Below are positions 56,416 to 64,000 of a stretch of DNA of 64,000 nucleotides, piece after piece. A program made the translations under genes and the position numbers. The notes under the pieces are model-generated. The model searched no databases, was not told where the DNA came from, and was given only the letters and a program-made list of their open reading frames with translations. Each line of letters begins with the position of its first letter. Position 1 is the first letter of the stretch. Origin of the DNA: Nitrospira sp. (GTDB lineage: Bacteria; Nitrospirota; Nitrospiria; Nitrospirales; Nitrospiraceae); contig JALHPO010000004.1 in NCBI GenBank assembly GCA_022842445.1, forward strand, positions 62,001-126,000. Reading direction: 5' to 3'.

Positions 56416-56558
56416 GAGCTGATAGCTAATGGCGTATAGCACGTGATCGGAGCAGGGCATAGGCTCGATTTGATTCCGGCTCCAGTCCCATGCCATAAGC
56501 CATACGCTATAGGCTCTTTCGACCGATTGCGCTTCACGAACGACGAGATACGACAAAC
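56416..56558. repeat. Dispersed palindromic repeat, copy B
   Basis: This is the second copy of the element described at 2892. The left end is GAGCTGATAGCTAATGGCGT, the right end CCATACGCTATAGGCTCTTT (about 56500-56519). The two ends pair imperfectly (19 of 25 positions), so the whole is a long hairpin. The right end runs on into the CGCTTCACGAACGACGAG motif shared with the element at 40313-40410. It lies between the kinase gene and the stop of the cysteine-rich protein gene. Confidence 0.8.
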
Positions 56559-56563
56559 GAGGA

Positions 56564-56980
56564 TTACCGCGCCATCCGCTCGCGCACGATATGTTGGCAG
56601 GGTTGGGACAACTGCTTCAGATGCTGGGCCATGCATTGCAACCGCTCGGCTCCCATCAGCGAGTCCGGGCAGACTCGCTGCGCTTCCGCATCGCATTTCA
56701 CTTCAGCGATTTGCTTGGCGCGAATCTCACGGGGCACGGAAAACCCGCCGGTTGTCGTTGGCACCGCCGGCGCACCTGGAGGCTTGGCGGGAACCCCCGG
56801 TATTGAGAGATCCAGCTCCGGCACGGCCGGCGCAGCAGGAATCGCCGGCTGCTCCGATAGTAGTTTTTCCCGTGAAGGCAGATTGGCCCAGACGATACTC
56901 CAGACTAAGGCCAACCCGACAAGAGACGCCACGCCCGCCATGGCTTTCCCGGAAGATGCTCGCTTCTCTTCTCTCCCCAT
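56564..56980 (-). CDS. Membrane-anchored protein with cysteine-rich (GLG1-like) repeat
   Basis: I start at the ATG at 56980 (MGREEKRAS); twelve codons upstream are also open. The 138-residue protein has one transmembrane segment (about 14-32), a proline/alanine-rich linker and a C-terminal segment with the spacing of the cysteine-rich Golgi GLG1 repeat: C-x7-C-x13-C-x12-C (KCDAEAQRVC ... RLQCMAQHLKQLSQPC). In bacteria such short repeats occur in periplasmic proteins with unknown function. Two disulfides are expected, implying an extracytoplasmic domain. Confidence 0.7.
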   Translation of the reverse strand: MGREEKRASSGKAMAGVASLVGLALVWSIVWANLPSREKLLSEQPAIPAAPAVPELDLSIPGVPAKPPGAPAVPTTTGGFSVPREIRAKQIAEVKCDAEAQRVCPDSLMGAERLQCMAQHLKQLSQPCQHIVRERMAR

Positions 56981-57109
56981 GTCGCCGAGAATAAAACAAG
57001 GCCGCGAGAAAATCACTCAAACGCGCATTTCCCGCAGCACCCGGCAGGCAGCCTACTGGCACTCTATTGTTTTGTGCGAGAAGATGGGGCATCAGAGGAC
57101 TGATGCGGG

Positions 57110-58123
57110 CTAGTTTTCAGGTGCTTCGACGATATGATTCTCGAACCTGGTACAGCCTTCGGCCAGCAAGCGATTCGTCAACATTTCGCCGGGCCACTCG
57201 ATAGGCAGATCGGCTGTAAAGACCCACACATCGGAAGAGGTCCAGACCGGGCCATGCTCCTCAGGCAATTCGGGATCGAACAGGTCGGTCCATACGGGCA
57301 TGTAGACACCATTTCCGCATTGCGTATGCAGATGCACAATAGTGCGAGACCGCACCAGCGGATCCAACTCCCGCCAAACCGCCGCCGTTTCATCGGCTAA
57401 GTGGTGAAGACGCACGGCATTCTGCGCATCAAACATCGCATAGGCGGCATAGACCGGCGCATCGATCGTATCGGGGGCATGCGCCAGTTCCGGACATTGT
57501 TCCACCAGCCCTTCCAGAATCGCGCGCCGATAACGATCCTCCCATGAGTCCGGCAAGCCGGGGTCCGGCGCTCCGATCAGTTCGAATAACAGAAATGCAG
57601 TATTTTCGACCGGCGGAAGCAGCCGCGCCGCCACCGACGGCGCGCGGCGTGAGTCGGCGACGGTTGCGAGGTGATCGTGGAGCGATTGAAGATTGAAAAT
57701 TTCAAGCGTGGCATCGGTGAGCAAACGCGGCTCCACGCGGACAACAGTTCCCGGAGGAAGCTGTAAATGCCGGTGGAGCAGTTCCGCCGTCGCGATCGGA
57801 TCGATCTTCAATTTAAGCGGAGACGTGAGATTGGCTTGCAGTGGAAGCGCCAGGGCCGCCATGGTGGCATAGGACGGCTTGTCCTCGCTCGGCCCGTCCA
57901 TCAACAACGTACAGCTGGCCTCGGCAACGAGATCAAACAGCCACTCCGCCATTTCTTCGTCGAGCGCGGCGAGCACCGTCAACAGATCGTGCTCGCGGCC
58001 CTGCTCGAGAAACGCCTGCAGGGTATCGATCGCATCGTCGGTATCGCCATGGTCATGGCGCCGGGCGTTGATAAGATGGATGAGATCGCGGGTGAGAGGG
58101 TCGGGACGAGACCAGGCTAACAT
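57110..58123 (-). CDS. Hypothetical protein, 337 residues
   Basis: The ATG at 58123 has GGGAGC upstream. The N-terminal part is helical with MLAWSRPDPLTRDLIHLINARRHDHGDTDDAIDTLQAFLEQGREHD; residues of about 110-150 are beta (GTVVRVEPRLLTDATLEIFNL) and the C-terminal third has a conserved-looking TIVHLHTQCGNGVYMPVWTDLFDPELPEEHGPVWTSSDVWVF. There is no signal peptide or membrane segment. I do not recognise a family. It lies alone between the cysteine-rich gene and yjbQ on the same strand. Confidence 0.65.
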   Translation of the reverse strand: MLAWSRPDPLTRDLIHLINARRHDHGDTDDAIDTLQAFLEQGREHDLLTVLAALDEEMAEWLFDLVAEASCTLLMDGPSEDKPSYATMAALALPLQANLTSPLKLKIDPIATAELLHRHLQLPPGTVVRVEPRLLTDATLEIFNLQSLHDHLATVADSRRAPSVAARLLPPVENTAFLLFELIGAPDPGLPDSWEDRYRRAILEGLVEQCPELAHAPDTIDAPVYAAYAMFDAQNAVRLHHLADETAAVWRELDPLVRSRTIVHLHTQCGNGVYMPVWTDLFDPELPEEHGPVWTSSDVWVFTADLPIEWPGEMLTNRLLAEGCTRFENHIVEAPEN

Positions 58124-58331
58124 GGACGCTCCCTATGGGCCGATAACATCGATTGTTCTTCCCGACGCTGCACAAAATCCATGTTGCCAAACTTTCCCGC
58201 CAGGTGCAAGCGCGGAGATAGTTCCCGCCGACACACTGGCTCGATTTCCGTCGTTCGTGAAGCCTACCTCGCTACGGATAAGAGCAAATCGCTGATGGCA
58301 GTAGCACCCGATCGGCTCTTTCACCATCCTG

Positions 58332-58745
58332 CTAGTCACCGATGACTTTCACCAGAACCCGTTTACGCCGGCACCCATCGAACTCGCCGTAAAAGATTTG
58401 TTCCCAGGGGCCGAAATCGAGCTTGCCGCTCGTAATGGCCACGACGACTTCGCGGCCCATCATTTGCCGCTTCAGGTGGGCGTCTCCATTATCTTCGCCC
58501 GTCTCGTTGTGCCGATACGATGCCTCGTGCGGAGCGAGCCGCTCGAGAAATTCATCATAGTCGCGCAACAGGCCTTGCTCGTCGTCGTTGATATACACAC
58601 TCGCCGTGATATGCATGGCGTTCACCAGGACCAGACCTTCCCGCACGCCGCTCTTCATCACCGCCGTTTCAACCTGTGGCGTGATGTTGAGGTACGCCCG
58701 CTTTGTCCTCGTCTCGAACCAGAGTTCTTCCCGGTAGGATTTCAT
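58332..58745 (-). CDS. yjbQ: YjbQ/UPF0047 family protein
   Basis: The ATG at 58745 gives 137 residues, the normal size; codons upstream are open but unrelated. Family motifs are [47 protein letters not shown] and [18 protein letters not shown], which contain the conserved His, Asp and Glu. YjbQ has weak thiamine phosphate synthase activity in E. coli but the true role is unsettled. It is divergent from the short ribonucleotide reductase gene, about 90 bases apart. Confidence 0.92.
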   Translation of the reverse strand: MKSYREELWFETRTKRAYLNITPQVETAVMKSGVREGLVLVNAMHITASVYINDDEQGLLRDYDEFLERLAPHEASYRHNETGEDNGDAHLKRQMMGREVVVAITSGKLDFGPWEQIFYGEFDGCRRKRVLVKVIGD

Positions 58746-58833
58746 GGCGCGCACATTGTGCCAACGGGACGCCGGGAGATTCAAGAGTGGATGTTTTTTC
58801 TGCGAGCCGGGAAGCAGGTATACTACGTGTGGC

Positions 58834-60582
58834 ATGAAAGAATGTCGAAACATACGGCCGCCCCGTTTCTCACATAATGCCCAGATCGTCCTGCGGCAAC
58901 GTTACCTGGCCAGAAATGCGCGAGGAGTCATTGTCGAATCGCCGGCCGAAATGCTGTGGCGCGTCGCCACGGACATCGCGCTTGCCGAGCGACGATACCT
59001 GCCCGATGCTGGCCGGCGCAAGCTGGCCCGTCAATTTTATGAAGTGATGTCCGCACTGGTCTTCCTGCCGAATTCGCCGACCCTCATGAACGCAGGCCGG
59101 GCGCTCCAACAGCTCTCAGCCTGTTTCGTACTGCCGATCAATGACTCGTTGGAATCCATCTTCGACGCCGTCAAGCAGCAAGCACTCATTCACCAGTCCG
59201 GCGGAGGCACAGGGTTTTCATTCAGCCGCCTACGTCCTCAGGCCGACCGCGTCGTCACGACCAGCGGACTGGCATCGGGACCGGTGTCCTTCATGCGCGT
59301 CTTCAACATGTCCACCGACGTCATCAAGCAAGGAGGAACCAGACGCGGCGCCAATATGGGCATTTTGCGTGTCGATCATCCGGACATTCTCGAATTCATT
59401 GCTGTGAAACAGCAGCCGAATGAAATGGTGAATTTCAATCTCTCCGTCGGGCTCACCGACCGTTTTATGCAGGCGGTCGTACGAGGCCGCTCTTATGCGC
59501 TCATCAATCCGCGTACCGGAAAACCGGTGCGGCGCCTCCCGGCGGCGCAGGTCTTCGATCGGCTGGTCGAAGCGGCCTGGCAATGCGGAGAGCCGGGGGT
59601 CGTATTTCTCGATACCATCAACCGGGCCAATCCCACGCCCCGCCTAGGCTCGATTGAAGCGACCAATCCTTGTAGCGAACAGCCGCTCCTCGCCTATGAA
59701 TCCTGCACGCTCGGCTCGATCAATGTCGCCAGGTGCCTCACCACCCATCGCGGCGCCCGCGCCATCGACTACGACCGGCTCGCCGCCCTGATCCCGCTTG
59801 CAGTCCGGTTTCTCGATAACGTTCTCGATCGAACGAAGTTTCCTTTTGCCGCCATCGAGACACACACCAAACAGACGAGAAAAATCGGCCTGGGGATCAT
59901 GGGATTCGCCGACCTGTTGATTCACCTGGGCATTCCCTACGACACGGACGACGCGTTACAGATTGCCGAACGGCTGATGGCTTTCATCCAATCCCAGGCC
60001 CACGAAGCCTCCCGCCGGCTCGCCCTGGAACGAGGCGTGTTCCCCGCTTATCAGGGGAGTCTCCTGCAAGCCAACGGGCTTCGGCGACGCAACGCCACGG
60101 TCACGACCATCGCGCCGACCGGCACCATCAGCATCCTGGCCGACTGTTCCGCGGGCATCGAACCGCTCTATGGAATCAGCATCGCCCGCACCGTCATGGA
60201 AGATATCCGGCTGGAAAGCCTGCATCCTGAATTTCTCAAACAGGCACGAGCCAGAAAACTTTCCATGACTGAATTGCGCCGGGAGATCGGCCGACAGGAG
60301 TCCATTCAACACCTGACACAGATCCCTCAAGAGCTGCGCCGCCTCTTTGTCACCGCCCATGATATCTCACCCGCCCATCATGTTCGGATGCAGGCGGTCT
60401 TCCAACGGCACAGTGACAGCGGCGTATCCAAAACTATCAATCTACCTGCGACCGCCACGCGACAAGACGTCGCGTCGGCCTTTCTGCTCGCGCATGAGCT
60501 CGGCTGCAAGGGCCTGACCGTCTATCGGTCAGGCAGCCGGGCGCATCAAGTCATGACCTGCTCTCATGTGCAGTCCTGCTGA
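58834..60582 (+). CDS. nrdJ: Adenosylcobalamin-dependent ribonucleotide reductase (class II), short form
   Basis: A second B12-dependent ribonucleotide reductase, 582 residues from the ATG at 58834 (a longer open frame begins at 58744 but overlaps the yjbQ start). It has [19 protein letters not shown] (first redox cysteine), GGGTGFSFS, the radical-cysteine loop [29 protein letters not shown] and a C-terminal cysteine pair (CSHVQSC) for rereduction. It lacks the large N- and C-terminal extensions and zinc ribbon of the 1175-residue enzyme at 16562. No nrdAB or nrdDG is in the window. Ribosome binding site is weak. Confidence 0.92.
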   Translation: MKECRNIRPPRFSHNAQIVLRQRYLARNARGVIVESPAEMLWRVATDIALAERRYLPDAGRRKLARQFYEVMSALVFLPNSPTLMNAGRALQQLSACFVLPINDSLESIFDAVKQQALIHQSGGGTGFSFSRLRPQADRVVTTSGLASGPVSFMRVFNMSTDVIKQGGTRRGANMGILRVDHPDILEFIAVKQQPNEMVNFNLSVGLTDRFMQAVVRGRSYALINPRTGKPVRRLPAAQVFDRLVEAAWQCGEPGVVFLDTINRANPTPRLGSIEATNPCSEQPLLAYESCTLGSINVARCLTTHRGARAIDYDRLAALIPLAVRFLDNVLDRTKFPFAAIETHTKQTRKIGLGIMGFADLLIHLGIPYDTDDALQIAERLMAFIQSQAHEASRRLALERGVFPAYQGSLLQANGLRRRNATVTTIAPTGTISILADCSAGIEPLYGISIARTVMEDIRLESLHPEFLKQARARKLSMTELRREIGRQESIQHLTQIPQELRRLFVTAHDISPAHHVRMQAVFQRHSDSGVSKTINLPATATRQDVASAFLLAHELGCKGLTVYRSGSRAHQVMTCSHVQSC

Positions 60583-60595
60583 GCCACAAGGACAA

Positions 60596-60705
60596 GAGCT
60601 GATAGCTGATGGCGTATAGCACGTGATCGGAAAAGAGCATGGGCTCGCTTTGATTCGCGCTCTAGTCTCGTGTCATAAGCCGTACGCCATAAGCTCTTCC
60701 GGCCG
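60596..60705. repeat. Dispersed palindromic repeat, copy C
   Basis: The third copy begins GAGCTGATAGCTGATGGCGT, 13 bases after the short nrdJ stop codon, and ends with CCGTACGCCATAAGCTCTTC (about 60680-60699). The two ends are imperfect inverted copies. Compared with copy B the centre is close (GGGCTCG-TTTGATTC-GCTC blocks) while copy A is different. Its place directly after the gene suggests it could help terminate or protect the transcript. Confidence 0.8.
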
Positions 60706-60848
60706 AACAGCAGATGCTCGCAGCGGCAAATAATGCGGGGGAAACCGGCCTGCCGAAATTCTCTGCAAAATTGACACCCCCTGAGGTTGGTGATAAGTAC
60801 GTTCACTAGATTTTCGATCAGGACTCGTTCGCCACAGGGAGGTGTTTG

Positions 60849-61631
60849 ATGCTTGCTACCGCTGAAGGCCCGTCATTTGCCGGCCGCCCTCTGACCTGGA
60901 ATCTCTTCTTTGCCCGACAGCCGGAACCAGACCTGGAGTTTACGGAAGAAGAGTTGGAGCAAACGATGGACGTTCGATCGTCGCCTCCTAAGAAATCGCC
61001 GAAGAAATCGGGTGGATCCCCCCTGATTTGGATTCTCCTGCTGGTGGTGGCAGGGGGCGGTGCCTATGTCGCCATGGAGCCGGAAATGGTCATGGATGTT
61101 GTAGGACCGCTTCTTGGTGAAACGCCAGAGCCTCCTCCGCAGCCGCCAGTGGCTAGGAAGCCTGCTCCGCCTAAGCCCATGCCAAGCACACAACCTAGTC
61201 AGCCGCAGCAAGTTGCACCGGCTCCAGATATAGCACCGACCCAGCCTCTGCAGGCAGCCGTACCGGCACCAACACCGATACCGGCGCCCGCACCGGCGCC
61301 AAGTATGCCGACCGCGTCAGCCCCCGCACCGACGGCGCCGAAGAGCATCCCAACTCCTGCTGTAAGTGCGCCTCCGACGATAGCAACGCCGGATCCGCTA
61401 TTCACCGAAGGACAAAGGGTGACGGTTCTGCCGAACCCGGGAGCGCCTCTCCAAAAAGTCTCTCTCCTGACGGATGCTGAAGGGACAAAGACAGGTCCGG
61501 CCATACCCCCTGGAACCGCCTTCACGATTCTCGATGGCGACTTGCAGGAGCGAGGGTGGGTCTACTACGTGCGAAGCGATTACGGCACCAAAGGATGGCT
61601 TGCCGAAAAACAGTTGAAGCGGAAGCCCTGA
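60849..61631 (+). CDS. Membrane protein with proline-rich stalk and SH3-type domain
   Basis: The ATG at 60849 has GGGAGG upstream and gives 260 residues. A cytoplasmic acidic N terminus (EFTEEELEQTMD), one transmembrane helix (about residues 58-76), a long proline/alanine-rich stalk (about 95-190) and a C-terminal SH3b-like domain (LFTEGQRVTVLPNPGAPLQKVSLLTDAEGTK ... GWVYYVRSDYGTKGWLAEKQL) place it in the envelope, probably reaching towards peptidoglycan. I do not recognise a named family. A very strong terminator follows at 61662. Confidence 0.8.
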   Translation: MLATAEGPSFAGRPLTWNLFFARQPEPDLEFTEEELEQTMDVRSSPPKKSPKKSGGSPLIWILLLVVAGGGAYVAMEPEMVMDVVGPLLGETPEPPPQPPVARKPAPPKPMPSTQPSQPQQVAPAPDIAPTQPLQAAVPAPTPIPAPAPAPSMPTASAPAPTAPKSIPTPAVSAPPTIATPDPLFTEGQRVTVLPNPGAPLQKVSLLTDAEGTKTGPAIPPGTAFTILDGDLQERGWVYYVRSDYGTKGWLAEKQLKRKP

Positions 61632-61661
61632 CGCATTCGTCAGCGATCCGCATAGAGTGCT

Positions 61662-61708
61662 AGCACAGAGGGCGGCGGCACAGAATGTGTGCCGCCGCCC
61701 TCTGTGCT
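61662..61708. terminator. 21-bp perfect hairpin, terminator
   Basis: The 21 bases at 61662-61682 (AGCACAGAGG... CGGCACA) are exactly complementary to 61688-61708 around a 5-base loop. This is the strongest hairpin in the window, 30 bases after the SH3-type gene stop. TATACT rather than a T-run follows, so termination may rely on the stem; it can act in both directions. Confidence 0.75.
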
Positions 61709-61789
61709 ATACTGCGCCCGCGGAAAAACTCAGTGTACTCATAAAAGTACCGATGAAGTCGTACCTATGGCACTGATGCCACAATAACC

Positions 61790-61916
61790 GCAGGATGCTC
61801 GAAATGGCCATCCAGCAAGGCCGCAGCGAGCGAAGAGGCGAGACGTACGCTTCGGTACGTTGAGCCTCTGAGCGATGCGAGAACGCCGCTGGGGGACTTT
61901 TTCAGCAGCCTGCTAG
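61790..61916. repeat. Dispersed palindromic repeat, second family
   Basis: A GC-rich element with nested complementarity: the central ACGTAC-gcttcg-GTACGT (61843-61860) is flanked by GAGGCGAG/GAGCCTC-type arms and by outer CAGCGAGCG and CGCCGCTGG arms, and it ends GACTTTTTCAGCAGCCTGCT directly before the HAD gene. A 22-base piece of it recurs at 42361-42382. I recall similar sequences in many intergenic sites of Nitrospira-type genomes. Confidence 0.7.
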
Positions 61917-61929
61917 AGCGAACGATCCC

Positions 61930-62613
61930 ATGCGGGCCATAATCTTCGACTTCGATGGAGTCATTGCCGACACCGAGCCCCTTCACTTCGAAGGGCTGCG
62001 CCGCACACTCGCCGCCATCGGCATTTCGTTGACTGAATCCGATTACTATGCGAACTATCTCGGCTTCGATGATCGAGGGTGCATCCTGGAAGCGCTGCGC
62101 GTGAACCACCGCCCGTCAACTGACTCGATCGTGCAAGACCTGATGCAGAAAAAAGCTGTCGCCTACCTGGCGTCGATCCGGGACCACCTCGTCATTTTCC
62201 CCGGCGTCAGAGAGTTTGTCGAAGAAGCCGCGGCAGCCTATCCCATTGCCATCGCCTCCGGCGCATTACGGCCTGAAATCGAATTAATCCTGGAACAAGC
62301 CGGTCTCCGAAAAGCATTCCGCCATATTACGAGTGCGGAGGACGTGACCAGCAGCAAACCGAATCCCGAACCGTTCCTGCATGCGCTGGCCGGCTTGAAT
62401 CGGCAACAGATCTCCTCCACGCTGGCGCCGAACAACTGCCTGGTCATCGAGGATTCGCTCCCCGGCATCAGAGCAGCCAAAGCGGCGGGGATGAAAGTGC
62501 TGGCCGTCACCAACACGCACACCATGCAAGACCTGCACGAAGCCGACGCGATCAGCCCCAACTTGCGCGAGACCCGGCTCGCTGAACTCCGAACCCGCCT
62601 ATGGCCATCATGA
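61930..62613 (+). CDS. HAD-superfamily phosphatase (beta-phosphoglucomutase-like)
   Basis: The 227-residue protein has the HAD motifs: DFDGVIADTEPLHFEGL at the N terminus (nucleophile Asp8, acid Asp10), ASG in IAIASGALRPE (motif II), Lys in SSKPNPEPF (motif III) and EDSLPGIRAAKAAGM (motif IV), with a C1-type helical cap (about 17-85). The substrate is probably a small sugar phosphate or similar, unproved. The stop overlaps the hpnD start (ATGA), so it belongs to the same transcript as the squalene genes. Confidence 0.88.
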   Translation: MRAIIFDFDGVIADTEPLHFEGLRRTLAAIGISLTESDYYANYLGFDDRGCILEALRVNHRPSTDSIVQDLMQKKAVAYLASIRDHLVIFPGVREFVEEAAAAYPIAIASGALRPEIELILEQAGLRKAFRHITSAEDVTSSKPNPEPFLHALAGLNRQQISSTLAPNNCLVIEDSLPGIRAAKAAGMKVLAVTNTHTMQDLHEADAISPNLRETRLAELRTRLWPS

Positions 62614-63470
62614 ACTCTGCTGACGCGCAAGCCTACTGTACGGCCTATACCAAGAAGAGTGGCAGCAACTTCTATTACTCGTTTCTGTTTCTGCCCAAAG
62701 CCAAACGCAACGCCATGTACACGGTCTATGCCTTCTGCAAAGCGGTGGACAGCGCCGTCGATGAACCGCCGGCCGGCAGCGACCCGAAAGAAGAGCTCCG
62801 GCGCTGGCGCTACGAACTGGAAGCCGCATACGGCGGCAGCCCCTCGTTCCCCATCGCCGTCAGCCTCTCGCACCACATTAAAGCTCTCGCCATTCCCAAA
62901 GCCTATTTCGACGAACTGCTCAATGGCGTCGAGATGGATCTGTTCCATAATCGCTATCGCACGTTCGACGAATTGTCACTCTATTGTTACCGCGTCGCGT
63001 CCGTTGTTGGCCTGATTTGCCTGCATATCTTCGGCGTCACCTCGCCCCGCGCGCAAGACTATGCAGTATCGCTCGGCATGGCATTCCAATTGACCAATAT
63101 CCTGCGCGATATCGGCGGCGATGTGGATGAAGGCCGCATTTATCTTCCGCTCAACGATCTGCGCGCCTCCAACTGTCCCGAAGAAGCCCTGCTAACCAAA
63201 ACCTATTCGCCGGAATTCACGGCGCTGATGAAGCAGGAGGCCGCCCGGGCCCATGAGTATTACGCGAAGGCTCAGGCCGCCCTTGCCTCGCTATCCCCGT
63301 CTGAACGCCGCCTCCTCACGGTCGCGGAAATCATGCGCGGCATTTACAGCCGCATCCTGAAAGAGATCGAACGATCCGGCTACCGGGTCTTCGGACCGCG
63401 TATCAGCCTCTCCACCAGCCATCGGCTGGCCATTGCATTGGGCGTTTGGTTTCGCTCCCGATTCTCGTGA
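62610..63470 (+). CDS. hpnD: Presqualene diphosphate synthase, HpnD-type
   Basis: A squalene/phytoene-synthase-family prenyltransferase that condenses two farnesyl diphosphates to presqualene diphosphate. From the ATG at 62610 (a second ATG at 62601 is possible) it has 286 residues. The two Asp-rich metal motifs are DSAVDEPP (near residue 48) and DIGGDVDEGRIYLP (near 165), preceded by NILRD, which is typical of HpnD rather than HpnC. Followed directly by an hpnE-like gene. It indicates hopanoid or squalene synthesis. Confidence 0.88.
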   Translation: MNSADAQAYCTAYTKKSGSNFYYSFLFLPKAKRNAMYTVYAFCKAVDSAVDEPPAGSDPKEELRRWRYELEAAYGGSPSFPIAVSLSHHIKALAIPKAYFDELLNGVEMDLFHNRYRTFDELSLYCYRVASVVGLICLHIFGVTSPRAQDYAVSLGMAFQLTNILRDIGGDVDEGRIYLPLNDLRASNCPEEALLTKTYSPEFTALMKQEAARAHEYYAKAQAALASLSPSERRLLTVAEIMRGIYSRILKEIERSGYRVFGPRISLSTSHRLAIALGVWFRSRFS

Positions 63471-64000
63471 CCACTCAGAGTCCGCCCACCGTGCTCATTC
63501 TAGGCGCCGGCTTGACGGGACTGACGGCGGCCTATTTCCTTTGCGAACAGGGATATCGCGTCACCCTGCTGGACCATCCCAGCTGGCAAGACGGGTATGG
63601 AACCGACCCGATCGATGCGGCGCCGATGCTCTTCGGATGCCACAGGAAAACACGGGACCTGCTCCGCGCGATAGACCAGAGCGAACCCGACCCGCCGGAC
63701 GTGACGATTCCGCTCGAATTCCGGCTGCCCGACGGGCGAATCGAGGCCTATCGATCCACCTATCTCCCGGGTGCGCTCCAGTGGATGACCAGCCTCTTCG
63801 GTTTCCATGGGCTGGCCTGGCATGACCGCTGGAACCTATTCTCTCATCTGGAACAGATTTGGGAACAGGCCGCGTCGCTTCCCGCAGACTTGAACAGCCG
63901 GCTTGCAGACGAATGGCTGGCGTCGATTGGACAAAGTCAGGAGGCCCGCGAACGTATCTGGAGCCCGCTCACTCAATGGTTGACCGGCAATGCCTTGGGA
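63467..64000 (+). CDS. hpnE: Hydroxysqualene dehydroxylase-like FAD oxidoreductase, partial
   Basis: A GTG at 63467 overlaps the hpnD stop (GTGA) and opens a frame that runs off the window end (178 codons seen). It starts with an FAD-binding Rossmann motif (VLILGAGLTGLTAAYFLCEQGYRVTLLD) and continues with LFGCHRKTRDLLRAI and SRLADEWLASIGQSQEARERIWSPLTQWLTG, close in pattern to HpnE, which reduces hydroxysqualene to squalene. The usual GG-x-AR motif after the first strand is not obvious (PSWQDGYGTDPID instead), so it is a divergent member. Position after hpnD supports the assignment. Confidence 0.78.
   Translation, partial: MTTQSPPTVLILGAGLTGLTAAYFLCEQGYRVTLLDHPSWQDGYGTDPIDAAPMLFGCHRKTRDLLRAIDQSEPDPPDVTIPLEFRLPDGRIEAYRSTYLPGALQWMTSLFGFHGLAWHDRWNLFSHLEQIWEQAASLPADLNSRLADEWLASIGQSQEARERIWSPLTQWLTGNALG

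Overview
The window is bacterial chromosome, GC-rich and dense with genes on both strands. I read it as a Nitrospira-type bacterium (phylum Nitrospirota). This is inferred from the overall protein character, the set of dispersed palindromic repeats, two adenosylcobalamin-dependent ribonucleotide reductases and a hopanoid/squalene gene run; there is no rRNA or tRNA gene here to prove it. Most of the content is housekeeping, with two small accessory patches.

Layout. 0-7.7 kb: a complete minus-strand tryptophan operon (lysM lipoprotein-trpE-trpG-trpD-trpC-trpF-trpB-trpA) behind a good sigma70 promoter at 7776-7804, with a palindromic repeat inside it between trpC and trpF. 7.9-13.8 kb: ligA, a CNNM/CorC membrane protein, RlpA, a tandem-ACT protein and a lipoprotein; a 196-bp mobile-element-like repeat fills the gap between rlpA and the ACT gene and supplies the latter's stop codon. 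13.8-16.5 kb: a visibly AT-richer insert with two unknown genes, one carrying a PD-(D/E)XK nuclease core, preceded by three consecutive stem-loops. 16.5-20.3 kb: the long class II ribonucleotide reductase with a sigma70 promoter bracketed by two NrdR-like boxes.

20.4-31.6 kb: AmpG-type permease, the radical-SAM tRNA methylthiotransferase pair mtaB-miaB, a 43-residue membrane peptide, a lipoprotein, a mutY-nudix-exonuclease DNA-repair operon, a PilZ protein, a zinc-ribbon Nudix hydrolase and an RlmL-like rRNA methyltransferase. 31.7-42.4 kb: lon, an isoprenylcysteine-methyltransferase-like membrane protein, a Tim44-like protein, msrB, two paralogous 27-residue membrane peptides, a methyltransferase, proA and the remains of IS3-family insertion sequences.

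42.4-56.3 kb: an NTP/NDP-exchange-type transporter, threonine aldolase, a small protein/nucleotidyltransferase pair, the oxidative pentose-phosphate pair gnd-zwf, thioredoxin and SGNH hydrolase, then a signalling block: a large helical repeat protein, an HD-GYP protein, a FolB-methyltransferase fusion, a PHP phosphoesterase and a membrane Ser/Thr kinase. 56.4-64 kb: repeats, a cysteine-rich membrane protein, YjbQ, a second, short class II ribonucleotide reductase, an SH3-type membrane protein and the start of a hopanoid/squalene operon (HAD phosphatase-hpnD-hpnE, the last running off the end).

The points most worth a second look are the 27-residue membrane peptide paralogues, the two-gene PD-(D/E)XK module, the FolB-methyltransferase fusion, the MutY that lacks its 8-oxoG-recognition domain but sits beside a Nudix gene, and repeats that end exactly at gene stop codons.
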